From contig VGFF01000063.1 in NCBI GenBank assembly GCA_016868955.1, positions 1 to 12,437 on the forward strand: a DNA stretch of 12,437 bases, read 5' to 3'. Position 1 is the first letter of the stretch; each line of letters starts with the position of its first letter. Of this stretch, positions 1 to 6,662 are shown piece after piece. A model generated the notes under the pieces. That model made no database searches and was not told the DNA's origin. It worked only from the letters and a program-made list of their open reading frames with translations. The translations under genes and the position numbers were made by a program. Source of the DNA: Armatimonadota bacterium. Lineage in GTDB: Bacteria; Sysuimicrobiota; Sysuimicrobiia; Sysuimicrobiales; VGFF01.

Positions 1-66
1 CTCTTTGACCAGCCGGACCGCTTCCGATCGGAACTCCTTGGGGTACGGCTTCTTGCCTGGACCCAT
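1..66 (-). CDS. IS3-family transposase OrfA, N-terminal fragment cut by the window edge
   Basis: The minus-strand frame from the ATG at 66 reads 22 residues to the edge: MGPGKKPYPKEFRSEAVRLV followed by KE. The pattern YPKEFRSEAVRLVKE is the characteristic opening of the helix-turn-helix domain (HTH_Tnp_1 type) of IS3-family OrfA proteins, which bind the terminal repeats of the element. A purine-rich ribosome-binding sequence (AGGAAGGGGG) lies 6 nt before the ATG. In the family OrfA is about 90-110 residues and is joined to the DDE integrase OrfB by a -1 frameshift; neither can be checked here. Identification rests on this motif alone, but it is distinctive. Confidence 0.75.
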   Translation of the reverse strand, partial: MGPGKKPYPKEFRSEAVRLVKE

Positions 67-72
67 CGCAGA

Positions 73-87
73 CCCCCTTCCTGGGGG
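73..87 (-). promoter_or_regulatory. Hairpin overlapping the transposase ribosome-binding site
   Basis: The minus strand reads CCCCC-AGGAA-GGGGG, a perfect 5-bp GC stem with a 5-nt loop. The Shine-Dalgarno-like purine tract is split between loop and right arm, 6 nt before the transposase ATG. Sequestering of the transposase RBS is known in several IS families as protection against readthrough transcription; that this hairpin does so is inference. Confidence 0.3.
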
Positions 88-161
88 CTACCCCAAACGA
101 TCAGGTGTCCACGACATCGGGTCAACTGCAGGGGATCGTCCGTACGGGGGATGCGGCGGGC

Positions 162-1064
162 CTAGAAGCGCCCGCGGATGCGCGGATCGATGTAGTCGCG
201 CAGCCAGTCTCCGAAGAACACGACGCCAAGCACCGTGTAGACGATGGCGACGCCGGGAAAGACGGCGAGCCACCACGCAGTGACCACGTATTCCCGCCCG
301 CCGGCCAGCATCCGCCCCCAGGTCACGACGTCGGCGCTCAACCCCAGGTAGCTCAACGCCGATTCGGCGATGATGACGCTGCCCAGCGCCAGCGCCGCCA
401 AGGCCAGCGCCGCCGACAGCACGTTGGGCAATACGTGCCGCCGCAGGATCTGTCCTTCCGGCAGCCCGATCGCGCGGGCGGCATCGGCGAACTCGCGCCG
501 CTTCACCGACAGCACCTCGCCGCGGACGACGCGCGCGTAGCCGCCCCAGCCCGTGAACGCGAACACGAGGATGATCGTCGACAGGTGCGGTCCCAGCACC
601 CCGATCAGCGCCAGCAGGACGACGAGCGAGGGCATCGCCTGCAAGATGTCGACGACACGCATGAAGAACGGGTCCCAACCGCCGCCGTAGAACCCGGACA
701 CGAGCCCGACCGTCACGCCGATCGAAAACGCGCCCGTCACCGACAAGATCGAGATAATCAGCGACGTGCGCGCGCCGTACAGGACGCCGCTGAACACATC
801 GCGCCCGAGCTGGTCCGTGCCGAGCGGATGCGCACCGCTGCCGCCGGCGAACACTGGCGACAAGAATTTCTTGTCCAGCGCGATCTCGCGCGGGTCGTGC
901 GGCGCTAGCAGCGGCGCGATCAGCGCCACGAGCACCACCGACGCGAACATCACGAATCCCAGCGTGCCGACCTTGCTGCGGCGCAGGCGCGCGAAGAACA
1001 AGCGCAGCGCGCGCGGCGGCCCGCTCGTGCCGCCGGCGGCGGCGCGTGCGACGGCTTCAGTCAT
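162..1064 (-). CDS. ABC transporter permease, dipeptide/oligopeptide (DppC/OppC) type
   Basis: Inner-membrane subunit of a peptide-type ABC importer, 300 residues, the usual family length. The N-terminal cytoplasmic tail (to about 30) is followed by a first membrane segment (about 32-54). The family signature HPLGTDQLGRDVFS is at 79-92, further hydrophobic segments follow, and the EAA loop that docks the ATPase is at about 191-210 (EFADAARAIGLPEGQILRRH). The segment GSVIIAESALSYLGLS (228-243) and the ending DYIDPRIRGRF are typical of DppC. The ATG overlaps the end of the upstream DppB-type gene by 8 bp, so translation is probably coupled; no strong independent ribosome-binding site is visible. 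The substrate cannot be told from sequence: peptides, nickel and glutathione transporters share this architecture. No ATPase gene follows, because an IS end lies about 45 bp downstream of the TAG stop. Confidence 0.93.
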   Translation of the reverse strand: MTEAVARAAAGGTSGPPRALRLFFARLRRSKVGTLGFVMFASVVLVALIAPLLAPHDPREIALDKKFLSPVFAGGSGAHPLGTDQLGRDVFSGVLYGARTSLIISILSVTGAFSIGVTVGLVSGFYGGGWDPFFMRVVDILQAMPSLVVLLALIGVLGPHLSTIILVFAFTGWGGYARVVRGEVLSVKRREFADAARAIGLPEGQILRRHVLPNVLSAALALAALALGSVIIAESALSYLGLSADVVTWGRMLAGGREYVVTAWWLAVFPGVAIVYTVLGVVFFGDWLRDYIDPRIRGRF

Positions 1065-1977
1065 ATTGGATCCGCGGATCGATCAACGTGTAGCTCAGGT
1101 CCACGAGCAGGTTGATCGTCGCGACGATCAACCCCAAGAACACGACGGCGACCTGCACGATCGGCATGTCCTTTCGGAAGATCGACTGCACAATGAGGCG
1201 CCCGAGCCCCGGCCAGGCGAAGACCTGCTCGACGACGACGCTGCCGGAGAAGATGAACGCGACCTGCACGCCGAGGATCGTCACGACGGGGATCAGCGCG
1301 TTGCGCAGCGCGTGCTTGGCGATGACGGCGCCGCCGGACAGGCCCTTGGACCGCGCCGTGCGCACGTAGTCCTGGTTGAGCACCTCAAGCAAACTGGATC
1401 GAACGAGGCGCATCTGCGTCGCGGCGGCGTCCGACCCGAGCACGATCGCCGGCATTACGAGGTGCAGCCACGTCCCTCGTCCCGAGATTGGCAGCACTTG
1501 GAACAGGACGCCGAAGACGAGGATCATCATGATGCCAAGCCAGAAGTTCGGCACGGCGCGCCCGAAGGTCGCGATCCACGACGCGGCCAGATCGATCGTC
1601 GAGCCGCGTCGCGTCGCCGCGAGAACGCCGGCCGGCACGCCGATCAACAGCGCCAGGCAGAGTGCCGTCGCGCCCAGTTGGAACGTCGGCCCGACACGCT
1701 CGAGCACGACGTGCAGCGCCGGCTCGCGCAGTTGCCACGATTGTCCGAAGTCGCCTCGCATCGCCTTGCCGAGGAACCGGAAGTATTGCACGTGCAGCGG
1801 GTCGGCGAACCCCATTTCCTTGCGGATCTCGTCCAGCAGCTCGGGCGTCGAATGTTCGATCGGCACGAGGAACTGCACGGGGTCGCCGCGCAAATAGATG
1901 ATGAAGAACGCGAATACGGAGACGCCGAGCAAGACGATGACGACCTGGAGCAGTCGGCGAAGCAAGTAGGCGGTCAT
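1057..1977 (-). CDS. ABC transporter permease, dipeptide/oligopeptide (DppB/OppB) type
   Basis: Partner permease of the DppC-type protein, 306 residues. It opens MTAYLLRRLLQVVIVLLGVS, the standard DppB start with a first membrane helix at about 9-29. A periplasmic region follows, with PLHVQYFRFLGKAMRGDFGQS (60-80) typical of the family. The EAA loop is at about 203-232 (DYVRTARSKGLSGGAVIAKH), then the conserved PGLGRLIVQSIFRKD (256-270) and the ending TLIDPRIQYD. The frame is open for 18 codons upstream, but I chose the ATG at 1977 because homologues start with this helix and a GGGAGA ribosome-binding site lies 8 nt before it. First gene of the minus-strand permease pair, divergent from the M20 gene. 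Substrate unknown; a peptide or amide compound is plausible from the neighbours. Confidence 0.93.
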   Translation of the reverse strand: MTAYLLRRLLQVVIVLLGVSVFAFFIIYLRGDPVQFLVPIEHSTPELLDEIRKEMGFADPLHVQYFRFLGKAMRGDFGQSWQLREPALHVVLERVGPTFQLGATALCLALLIGVPAGVLAATRRGSTIDLAASWIATFGRAVPNFWLGIMMILVFGVLFQVLPISGRGTWLHLVMPAIVLGSDAAATQMRLVRSSLLEVLNQDYVRTARSKGLSGGAVIAKHALRNALIPVVTILGVQVAFIFSGSVVVEQVFAWPGLGRLIVQSIFRKDMPIVQVAVVFLGLIVATINLLVDLSYTLIDPRIQYD

Positions 1978-2061
1978 TCGGCGTGTCTCCCAGCCATGCT
2001 TTGCGCACCCGCCCAGTGCCGGCGAGTCCACATCCTCGGATAGCGGGGGATTCGATTCGGC

Positions 2062-2083
2062 CGCTGCAAGTCCTGCGCTGCAA
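2062..2083. repeat. 8-bp direct repeat in the divergent permease/M20 intergenic region (candidate operator)
   Basis: CGCTGCAA occurs at 2062-2069 and again at 2076-2083, separated by 6 bp, in the 134-bp region from which dppB (minus) and the M20 gene (plus) diverge. A perfect repeat with a 14-bp period here could be a regulator site shared by both genes. I see no convincing -35/-10 pair on either strand. The regulatory role is inference; in GC-rich DNA a chance repeat is possible. Confidence 0.3.
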
Positions 2084-2111
2084 CGCCCGCGGAACGCCCA
2101 AGGGGGAATCG

Positions 2112-3557
2112 ATGGACGACCTGCTCGCCCGCGTCGAACGGCACGTCCGCGCGCACCTCGACGAGGACATCGGGCGCATCCAAACGCTCATTCGCCAACC
2201 GAGCATCTCGTCGGAGAACCGCGGCATCCGAGAGACGGCAACGATGCTCTATAACGACTTCCAGGCGCTGGGCTGCCGCGAGGCGCGCATCTTCGAGACG
2301 CCCGGCCATCCGATCGTCTACGGCCACCTGGACGCCGGGGCGCCGAAGACGCTCATCGCCTACTTCATGTACGACACTGAGGCGATCCTCGAAGACCAGC
2401 CGTGGATCGCGCCGCCGCTCGCGGGCAACCTCGTCGACTTCCCGCCGTTCGGGCGCTGCATCGTCGGTCGCGGCGCGATCAACACGAAGGGCCCGATGGG
2501 CGCGTTCCTCAACGCCGCGCGCGCGATCCAAGCGGTCGGCGGACCGCTACCGGTGAACCTGAAGTTCGTCGCCGAAGGCGAGGAAGAGCTGGGCAGCTGG
2601 AACCTCGGCGAGTTCATCCGCAAGAACGCGACGATGCTCGCGGCCGATGCGCTGCTGTTCCCCATGCCGCGCCAGGAAGCGGACGGTCGCGTCACCGTGG
2701 CGCTCGGCTCGCGCCGCGGCGTCATCTTCGAATTGGAGTGCAACGGAGAGCTGTGGGGACGCGGACCGGCGAAGTTCGGGATCCACAGCGGCAACCGGTC
2801 GCTCGTCGACAGCCCGGTGTCACGCTTGATCGAGGCCGTGGCGTCGATGGCGACGGACAACGGCAACAGGGTATTGATCGATGGCTTCTACGATGGCGCG
2901 CTGCCGCCCGACGCCGAGCAGAACGAGCTGCTCGATCGGCTCGCGACCCAGTGGAACGAAGAGGCGTTCCGCGGCAAGCTCGGCGTGCACGGACTCATCG
3001 ACGGGCTGCACGGCCGCGCCGCACTGCAACGGCTGATGTTCACGCCGGAGCTGAACATCCGTGGATTTCACGGCGGCGACGTCCGCCCCGGCGACGTTAC
3101 GGTGTCGATGGCCGTCCTGCCGCACCGGGCCGTCGCGAAGATGAGCGTCAGCCTCGTGCCGAACATGAACAAGGAAGACGTCGCGAACAAGATCCGCGCC
3201 CACCTCGACCGCCACGGCTACCGCGACGTGAAGATGACGCTGCGCCCGGGCACGACGACGGAGCCGGGAAGCTGGGGCCGCGTGTCGGTCAAGGACGACA
3301 TCGTCGCGGCCCTGCTCGCGACGTACGAACGGTTCGGCGTCGCGCCCGAGATCTGGCCAATCAGCCCCGGCGGCTGGCCGGGACACCTGTTCCAGAAGTA
3401 CCTCGGCACGTCGTTAGTCGCCGGCGGCGTCGGCCACGGCGGCCGCGCCCACTCGCCGAACGAGTACCTCGTCGTCGACGGCAACGATCGTGTGAAGGGA
3501 CTCGTGGACTGCGAAGTCGGGTTCGCGGCGACGATGCAGGCGTTCGCGCGGCGGTAG
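2112..3557 (+). CDS. M20-family metallopeptidase/deacylase homologue with altered metal site
   Basis: Predicted 481-residue cytoplasmic protein of the M20 (carnosinase/DapE/ArgE-like) fold. Visible family landmarks: the KTLIAY strand (79-84), PW..PP (97-102), GRGAINTKGP (119-128), AEGEEELGS (154-162), IHSG (224-227) of the dimerisation domain, and AHSPNE (446-451) near the C-terminus. The catalytic Glu (E158), ligand Glu (E159), H225 and C-terminal H447 are present. Three expected metal ligands are not: the His of HxD is M86 (FMYD), the bridging Asp is N124, and no Asp is found at the position of carnosinase D195 (about 185-186, Met-Pro). It may be a divergent subfamily with one metal or another chemistry rather than a decayed gene, since the frame is intact and long. 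The start at 2112 is preceded by AAGGGGG; an upstream in-frame ATG at 1983 has no such site and would overlap the dppB leader. Divergent from the permease pair, suggesting a joint role in uptake and cleavage of an amide-linked substrate. Confidence 0.85.
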   Translation: MDDLLARVERHVRAHLDEDIGRIQTLIRQPSISSENRGIRETATMLYNDFQALGCREARIFETPGHPIVYGHLDAGAPKTLIAYFMYDTEAILEDQPWIAPPLAGNLVDFPPFGRCIVGRGAINTKGPMGAFLNAARAIQAVGGPLPVNLKFVAEGEEELGSWNLGEFIRKNATMLAADALLFPMPRQEADGRVTVALGSRRGVIFELECNGELWGRGPAKFGIHSGNRSLVDSPVSRLIEAVASMATDNGNRVLIDGFYDGALPPDAEQNELLDRLATQWNEEAFRGKLGVHGLIDGLHGRAALQRLMFTPELNIRGFHGGDVRPGDVTVSMAVLPHRAVAKMSVSLVPNMNKEDVANKIRAHLDRHGYRDVKMTLRPGTTTEPGSWGRVSVKDDIVAALLATYERFGVAPEIWPISPGGWPGHLFQKYLGTSLVAGGVGHGGRAHSPNEYLVVDGNDRVKGLVDCEVGFAATMQAFARR

Positions 3558-3614
3558 CCGCGTTGGCGCCAGCGGGCGGTGTAAAGCCGCGTGGGGGGAC
3601 CGCCGGGCGGGCGG

Positions 3615-5438
3615 CTATGCCTCGGCAGCCGCCTTGCGCTTGTTGTGGTCGAGGTACCGCTTGCGGATGCGCAGCGCCGCCGGCGTGACCTCGACGACCT
3701 CGTCGTCGTTGATCCACTCTATCGCCGACTCGATCGTCAGCTCGCGCGGCGGCGTGAGGATGATGCCCTTCTCCGCGGTCGATGAGCGGATGTTCGTCAG
3801 GTGCTTGCGGCGGCAGACCTGCACGACGAGGTCGCCGTCTTTCACCTGCTCGCCGACGACCTGGCCTGCGTAGACCTTCTCCATCGGCCGGACGAAGAAC
3901 GTGCCGCGGTCGGCGAGCTGATCGAGCGCGTACGCCGTGACGTCGCCGCCTTCCTTCGCCACCATCGCGCCGCGCTTGCGGTTCGGCAGCGGACCGCGAT
4001 GCGGGCCGTACCCCGAGAACAAGTGGTGCAGCAGCCCCGTGCCCTTCGTCAGCGTCAGGAACTCCGTGCGGAACCCGAGCAGCCCGCGCGACGGAATCGA
4101 GAACTCCATGCGCGCGCGATCGCCGTGCTTGCCGAGGTGTTGCAGCTCGCCGCGACGCTCGCCGAGCGCCGAGATGACCGCCCCGGTGAACTCCTCGGCG
4201 CAGTCGATGATCAGTTCCTCGTAGGGCTCTTCCAGCACGCCGCCGTCGCCGCGGCGGAAGATCACCTGCGGGCGGCCCAGCGACATCTCGTAGCTCTCGC
4301 GGCGCATCGTCTCCGCGACGATCGACAGCGACAGCTCGCCGCGACCTTGGACGACGTACGCGTCCGCTTCCGCCGATCGCTGCAGGCGCAGCCCGACGTT
4401 GCGCTCCAGCTCGCGCTCCAGCCGTTCCAGCAAATGGCGGCTCGTCACGTACTTGCCCGACATGCCCGCGAACGGCGAGTCGTTGACGCGGAACTCCATC
4501 GAGAGCGTCGGCTCGTCGACGCGAATGCCCGACAGCGGCTGCGGATCGACGAGATCGAGGATCGTCTGACCGATCTCGATCTTCGGAAACCCCGACAGGA
4601 CGACGATGTCGCCGGCGCCGGCGCGCTCGACCTCGATGCGTTCGATGCCCTGGAACATGTAGATCTTGCCGACGCGCCCGCGCTGGACCATCGTGCTGTC
4701 GGGCTTCACGGCGGCCAGTGCCGTCGCGCGCGTGATCTCGCCGGAGAAGATGCGCCCGATCGCCAGGCGCCCGAAGTAGTCAGAGTAGTCGATGTTGGCG
4801 ACGATCATCTTGAACGGCGCGTCGGCGACGATCGGCGGCGGCACGACCTCGAGGATCGTATCCAGCAACGGCCGCAGGTCGCCGCTCGTCGCTTTCGGGT
4901 CGGTGGACACGAACCCGATGCGCCCCGAGCCGTACAGCACCGGAAAATCGAGGTGGCGGTCCTCGGTCGCCAGCGACAGGAAGAGGTCGTGGATCTCTTC
5001 CTCTACCTCCAGCGGCCGCGCGTCCGCCCGGTCGATCTTGTTGATCAGCACGATCGGGCGCTTGCCGCTCTCCAGCGCCTTCTTAAGCACGAACCGCGTC
5101 TGCGGCAGCGGACCCTCGGCGGCATCGACGAGCAAGAGCACGCCCTCGACCATCGCCAGGATGCGCTCGACCTCGGCCCCGAAGTCGCGGTGGCCTGGCG
5201 TGTCGACGATGTTGATGACCGTATCGCCGTAGCGGATCGCGGTGTTCTTCGCGAGGATCGTGATGCCGCGCTCGCGCTCCAGCTCGCCGGAGTCCATGAC
5301 GAGGTTCTCCACGTGCTGGTGGGCGCGAAACGTGCCGCTTTGGCGCAGCAACGCGTCGACGAGCGTCGTCTTGCCGTGGTCGACGTGGGCGACGATCGCT
5401 ATGGCGCGGCGGTCGGTGCGGGTCTGGGTCGGAATCAC
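3615..5438 (-). CDS. typA: Ribosome-associated translational GTPase TypA/BipA
   Basis: 607 residues, full family length. The GTPase domain shows the P-loop AHVDHGKT (17-24), switch I with RGIT (57-60), DTPGH (79-83) and NKID (133-136). After it come the EF-Tu-like domain 2 (about 200-300), the EF-G-like domains III and V, and the TypA-specific C-terminal domain. Typical TypA stretches include PSRGLLGFRTEFLTLTKGTG and TNIRSSTAEKGIILTPPREL. TypA binds the 70S ribosome in an EF-G-like manner and supports 50S assembly and growth under cold or other stress. The start is GTG at 5438: an in-frame TAA lies only two codons upstream, so no earlier start is possible. No clear ribosome-binding site precedes it, which fits a leaderless transcript. 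Convergent with the M20 gene, whose stop is 57 bp away, and divergent from the aldolase-VOC gene. Confidence 0.97.
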   Translation of the reverse strand: MIPTQTRTDRRAIAIVAHVDHGKTTLVDALLRQSGTFRAHQHVENLVMDSGELERERGITILAKNTAIRYGDTVINIVDTPGHRDFGAEVERILAMVEGVLLLVDAAEGPLPQTRFVLKKALESGKRPIVLINKIDRADARPLEVEEEIHDLFLSLATEDRHLDFPVLYGSGRIGFVSTDPKATSGDLRPLLDTILEVVPPPIVADAPFKMIVANIDYSDYFGRLAIGRIFSGEITRATALAAVKPDSTMVQRGRVGKIYMFQGIERIEVERAGAGDIVVLSGFPKIEIGQTILDLVDPQPLSGIRVDEPTLSMEFRVNDSPFAGMSGKYVTSRHLLERLERELERNVGLRLQRSAEADAYVVQGRGELSLSIVAETMRRESYEMSLGRPQVIFRRGDGGVLEEPYEELIIDCAEEFTGAVISALGERRGELQHLGKHGDRARMEFSIPSRGLLGFRTEFLTLTKGTGLLHHLFSGYGPHRGPLPNRKRGAMVAKEGGDVTAYALDQLADRGTFFVRPMEKVYAGQVVGEQVKDGDLVVQVCRRKHLTNIRSSTAEKGIILTPPRELTIESAIEWINDDEVVEVTPAALRIRKRYLDHNKRKAAAEA

Positions 5439-5446
5439 AACGTGTT

Positions 5447-5452
5447 AGCCTA
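5447..5452 (-). promoter_or_regulatory. typA: Candidate -10 element for a leaderless typA transcript
   Basis: TAGGCT on the minus strand fits the TANNNT pattern and ends 8 nt before the GTG start of typA. That is the spacing at which transcription would begin at the start codon itself. A weak TGTACG lies 16 nt further upstream in the -35 place. Support comes from the absence of a Shine-Dalgarno sequence before this GTG. The site is short and could be chance. Confidence 0.3.
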
Positions 5453-5517
5453 CCACACCGGCGCCTGTCGTACAGTACAGATATCCCCATGCACACCGTG
5501 CCGGAGGCCCCGGCGCC

Positions 5518-5524
5518 AAGGAGG
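5518..5524 (+). promoter_or_regulatory. Ribosome-binding site deciding the start of the aldolase-VOC gene
   Basis: AAGGAGG, a perfect anti-16S match, stands 9 nt before the ATG at 5534. The frame also has an ATG at 5489, but that one has no purine-rich site before it, and the 15 extra residues would be proline/arginine-rich and unlike the aldolase start. I therefore place the start at 5534. Confidence 0.75.
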
Positions 5525-5533
5525 ACGTCGTCT

Positions 5534-6541
5534 ATGACCCACCCGGATCGTATGCAGGTACTCGGCGAGCTGACGTGCGCCGCGATGCTGCCCGCGTTTC
5601 ACGCCGCGGACGTGGAACGCACGGATACGCTCGGTGCGGCCGCGGCTGCCGCCGGCGCCCGCGCCGTCGAGATCACGCTTTCCGACGAGCCGTCACGGCG
5701 CGTTTTCGCCGACTTGGTGGCACGAACCAAAGCGGCGCACCCGGCCCTGATGCTCGGCGCTGGTGGCCTCGTCGACACCGCCGCGGCGCTCGCGGCCCTC
5801 GACGCCGGCGCGGCATTCGTGCGAGGCGCCGGATTCAACGAGGACATCGCACGGCTGTGCAACCGGCGCCGGGTCGCCTACCTGCCAACGTGCGGCAGCC
5901 CGGCTTCGATCGGGCGGGCGGAGGAGATGGGGACGGAGATCATCGGCGTTCCAGTGGGCGGCGCCGGCGGACTCGAAGCCGTTCAGGCCGTACGCCGGGC
6001 ATCGCCCGCGTCGCGACTGATGGTCAGCGACGACCAGCCGCTCTCGGAAGCGCGCGTTCGACAGTGGATCGACGCCGGCGCTTCCCTGCTCGTCGTCGGG
6101 CCTGGCACGCTGACGACCGATCTGCTGGCGGGGCCCGCCGACGGCGTGCGCGCCAAGATCGCGGACGTCCGGCGCTGGATCCGCCGGGCGAGTGGCGGCA
6201 AGCTCTTCCAGGGCGTCGAGCACGTGGGCTTGTACGAGCATCAGGGCTCCAGCGCGGCCGCGATTACGAACTGGTACCGCGACACGTTCTCCTGGGACGT
6301 CGAGGAGGGGAAAGCGTACTACTTCGCCGCCGGCGACGGTCCCGGCCGCATCGAGGTCATGAAGGTCGGCAAGACCGACCGTTGCCACCTGGCGATCAAA
6401 GTCGCCGACCTCGAGGAAGCATCGGCCGTCCTGAAGGAGAAGGGCATCGACCTCGTGCCGCCGGAGACCCGGCCAGACGGCCGGAATATCTTCTTCACCG
6501 TCACCGATCCGGCCGGCAACATCCTGCACTTGTTGCCGTAG
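5534..6541 (+). CDS. KDPG-aldolase-like barrel fused to a VOC (glyoxalase/dioxygenase-type) domain
   Basis: 335 residues in two domains. Residues about 8-215 match the class I KDPG/KHG aldolase (Eda) barrel: ARAVEITLS (42-50) corresponds to Eda LEVTLR with the catalytic Glu (E46), LGAGGLVD (74-81) to GAGTVLN, and TEIIGVPVGGAGG (134-146) to the Eda stretch holding the Schiff-base lysine. Aligning that last stretch on its Pro and Gly-Gly puts Ile137 where Eda has Lys133, and Ser50 where Eda has the phosphate-contacting Arg49. Residues about 224-335 form one VOC module with candidate metal ligands H230 (EHVGLY), E274 (RIEVM) and H285 (CHLAIKV); the usual final Glu is replaced by H332 (NILHLLP). 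Aldolase chemistry by the normal mechanism is therefore unlikely. The barrel may bind a 2-keto or phosphorylated ligand while the VOC domain catalyses, but the reaction is unknown. Divergent from typA, and ended by a strong terminator. Confidence 0.8.
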   Translation: MTHPDRMQVLGELTCAAMLPAFHAADVERTDTLGAAAAAAGARAVEITLSDEPSRRVFADLVARTKAAHPALMLGAGGLVDTAAALAALDAGAAFVRGAGFNEDIARLCNRRRVAYLPTCGSPASIGRAEEMGTEIIGVPVGGAGGLEAVQAVRRASPASRLMVSDDQPLSEARVRQWIDAGASLLVVGPGTLTTDLLAGPADGVRAKIADVRRWIRRASGGKLFQGVEHVGLYEHQGSSAAAITNWYRDTFSWDVEEGKAYYFAAGDGPGRIEVMKVGKTDRCHLAIKVADLEEASAVLKEKGIDLVPPETRPDGRNIFFTVTDPAGNILHLLP

Positions 6542-6578
6542 CCGGACGGCCTTCGCCGCGCACGGTGCCCTAGAAGTC

Positions 6579-6628
6579 AGAGAGTCCGGGGCGCGGAACT
6601 CCGCGCCTACCGGACTCTCTTTCTCTTA
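6579..6628 (+). terminator. Intrinsic terminator with two stacked hairpins, after the aldolase-VOC gene
   Basis: An 11-bp outer stem pairs AGAGAGTCCGG (6579-6589) with CCGGACTCTCT (6610-6620). It encloses a second perfect stem, GGCGCGGA (6590-6597) with TCCGCGCC (6600-6607), leaving only a TA bulge. The plus strand continues TTCTCTTA, a T-rich tail. It lies 37 bp after the plus-strand stop and before the convergent RRM gene, so it may also block transcription from the other side, although the T-rich tail favours the plus direction. Confidence 0.8.
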
Positions 6629-6662
6629 TCGAGCGACGCCGGCGCAGAACCCGGCGCGGCGC

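Larger units (their letters stand above)
1..116 (-). mobile_element. End of an IS3-family insertion sequence (partial)
   Basis: The minus strand shows a short leader and then the start of an IS3-type OrfA gene, the usual layout of the left end of an IS3-family element. The outer boundary is inferred near 116, where the minus strand begins TGTCGTGGACACCTGATC, a TG-starting end as expected for IS3-type terminal repeats. The other end, the target duplication and orfB lie outside the window, so the exact tip and the group within IS3 are not fixed. The element sits about 45 bp downstream of the permease stop codon and in the same orientation. Confidence 0.7.

Noticed and set aside
2319..2336. YGHLDAG (residues 70-76) in the M20 homologue as the true HxD metal motif
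   Set aside because: It lies before the KTLIAY strand, in the place of the preceding loop of the family. The strand, the FMYD position and the following PW..PP line up with the canonical motif instead. Kept as the alternative that would refute the ligand-loss finding.
3558..3614. Terminator between the convergent M20 and typA genes
   Set aside because: Some GC-rich complementarity (CCGCC/GGCGG) is present but no clear stem with a T-tract on either strand.
5465..5480. CTGT-N8-ACAG palindrome upstream of the aldolase-VOC gene as an operator
   Set aside because: The arms are only 4 bp and the inner GTAC repeats create many overlapping symmetries. Too weak to support a site.
3801..5537. Open frame of 578 codons on the plus strand, antisense to typA
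   Set aside because: The translation is Arg/Ala/Asp/Gln-rich with no recognisable domain. It mirrors the codon structure of typA, an intact and well-recognised gene, as is usual in GC-rich DNA.
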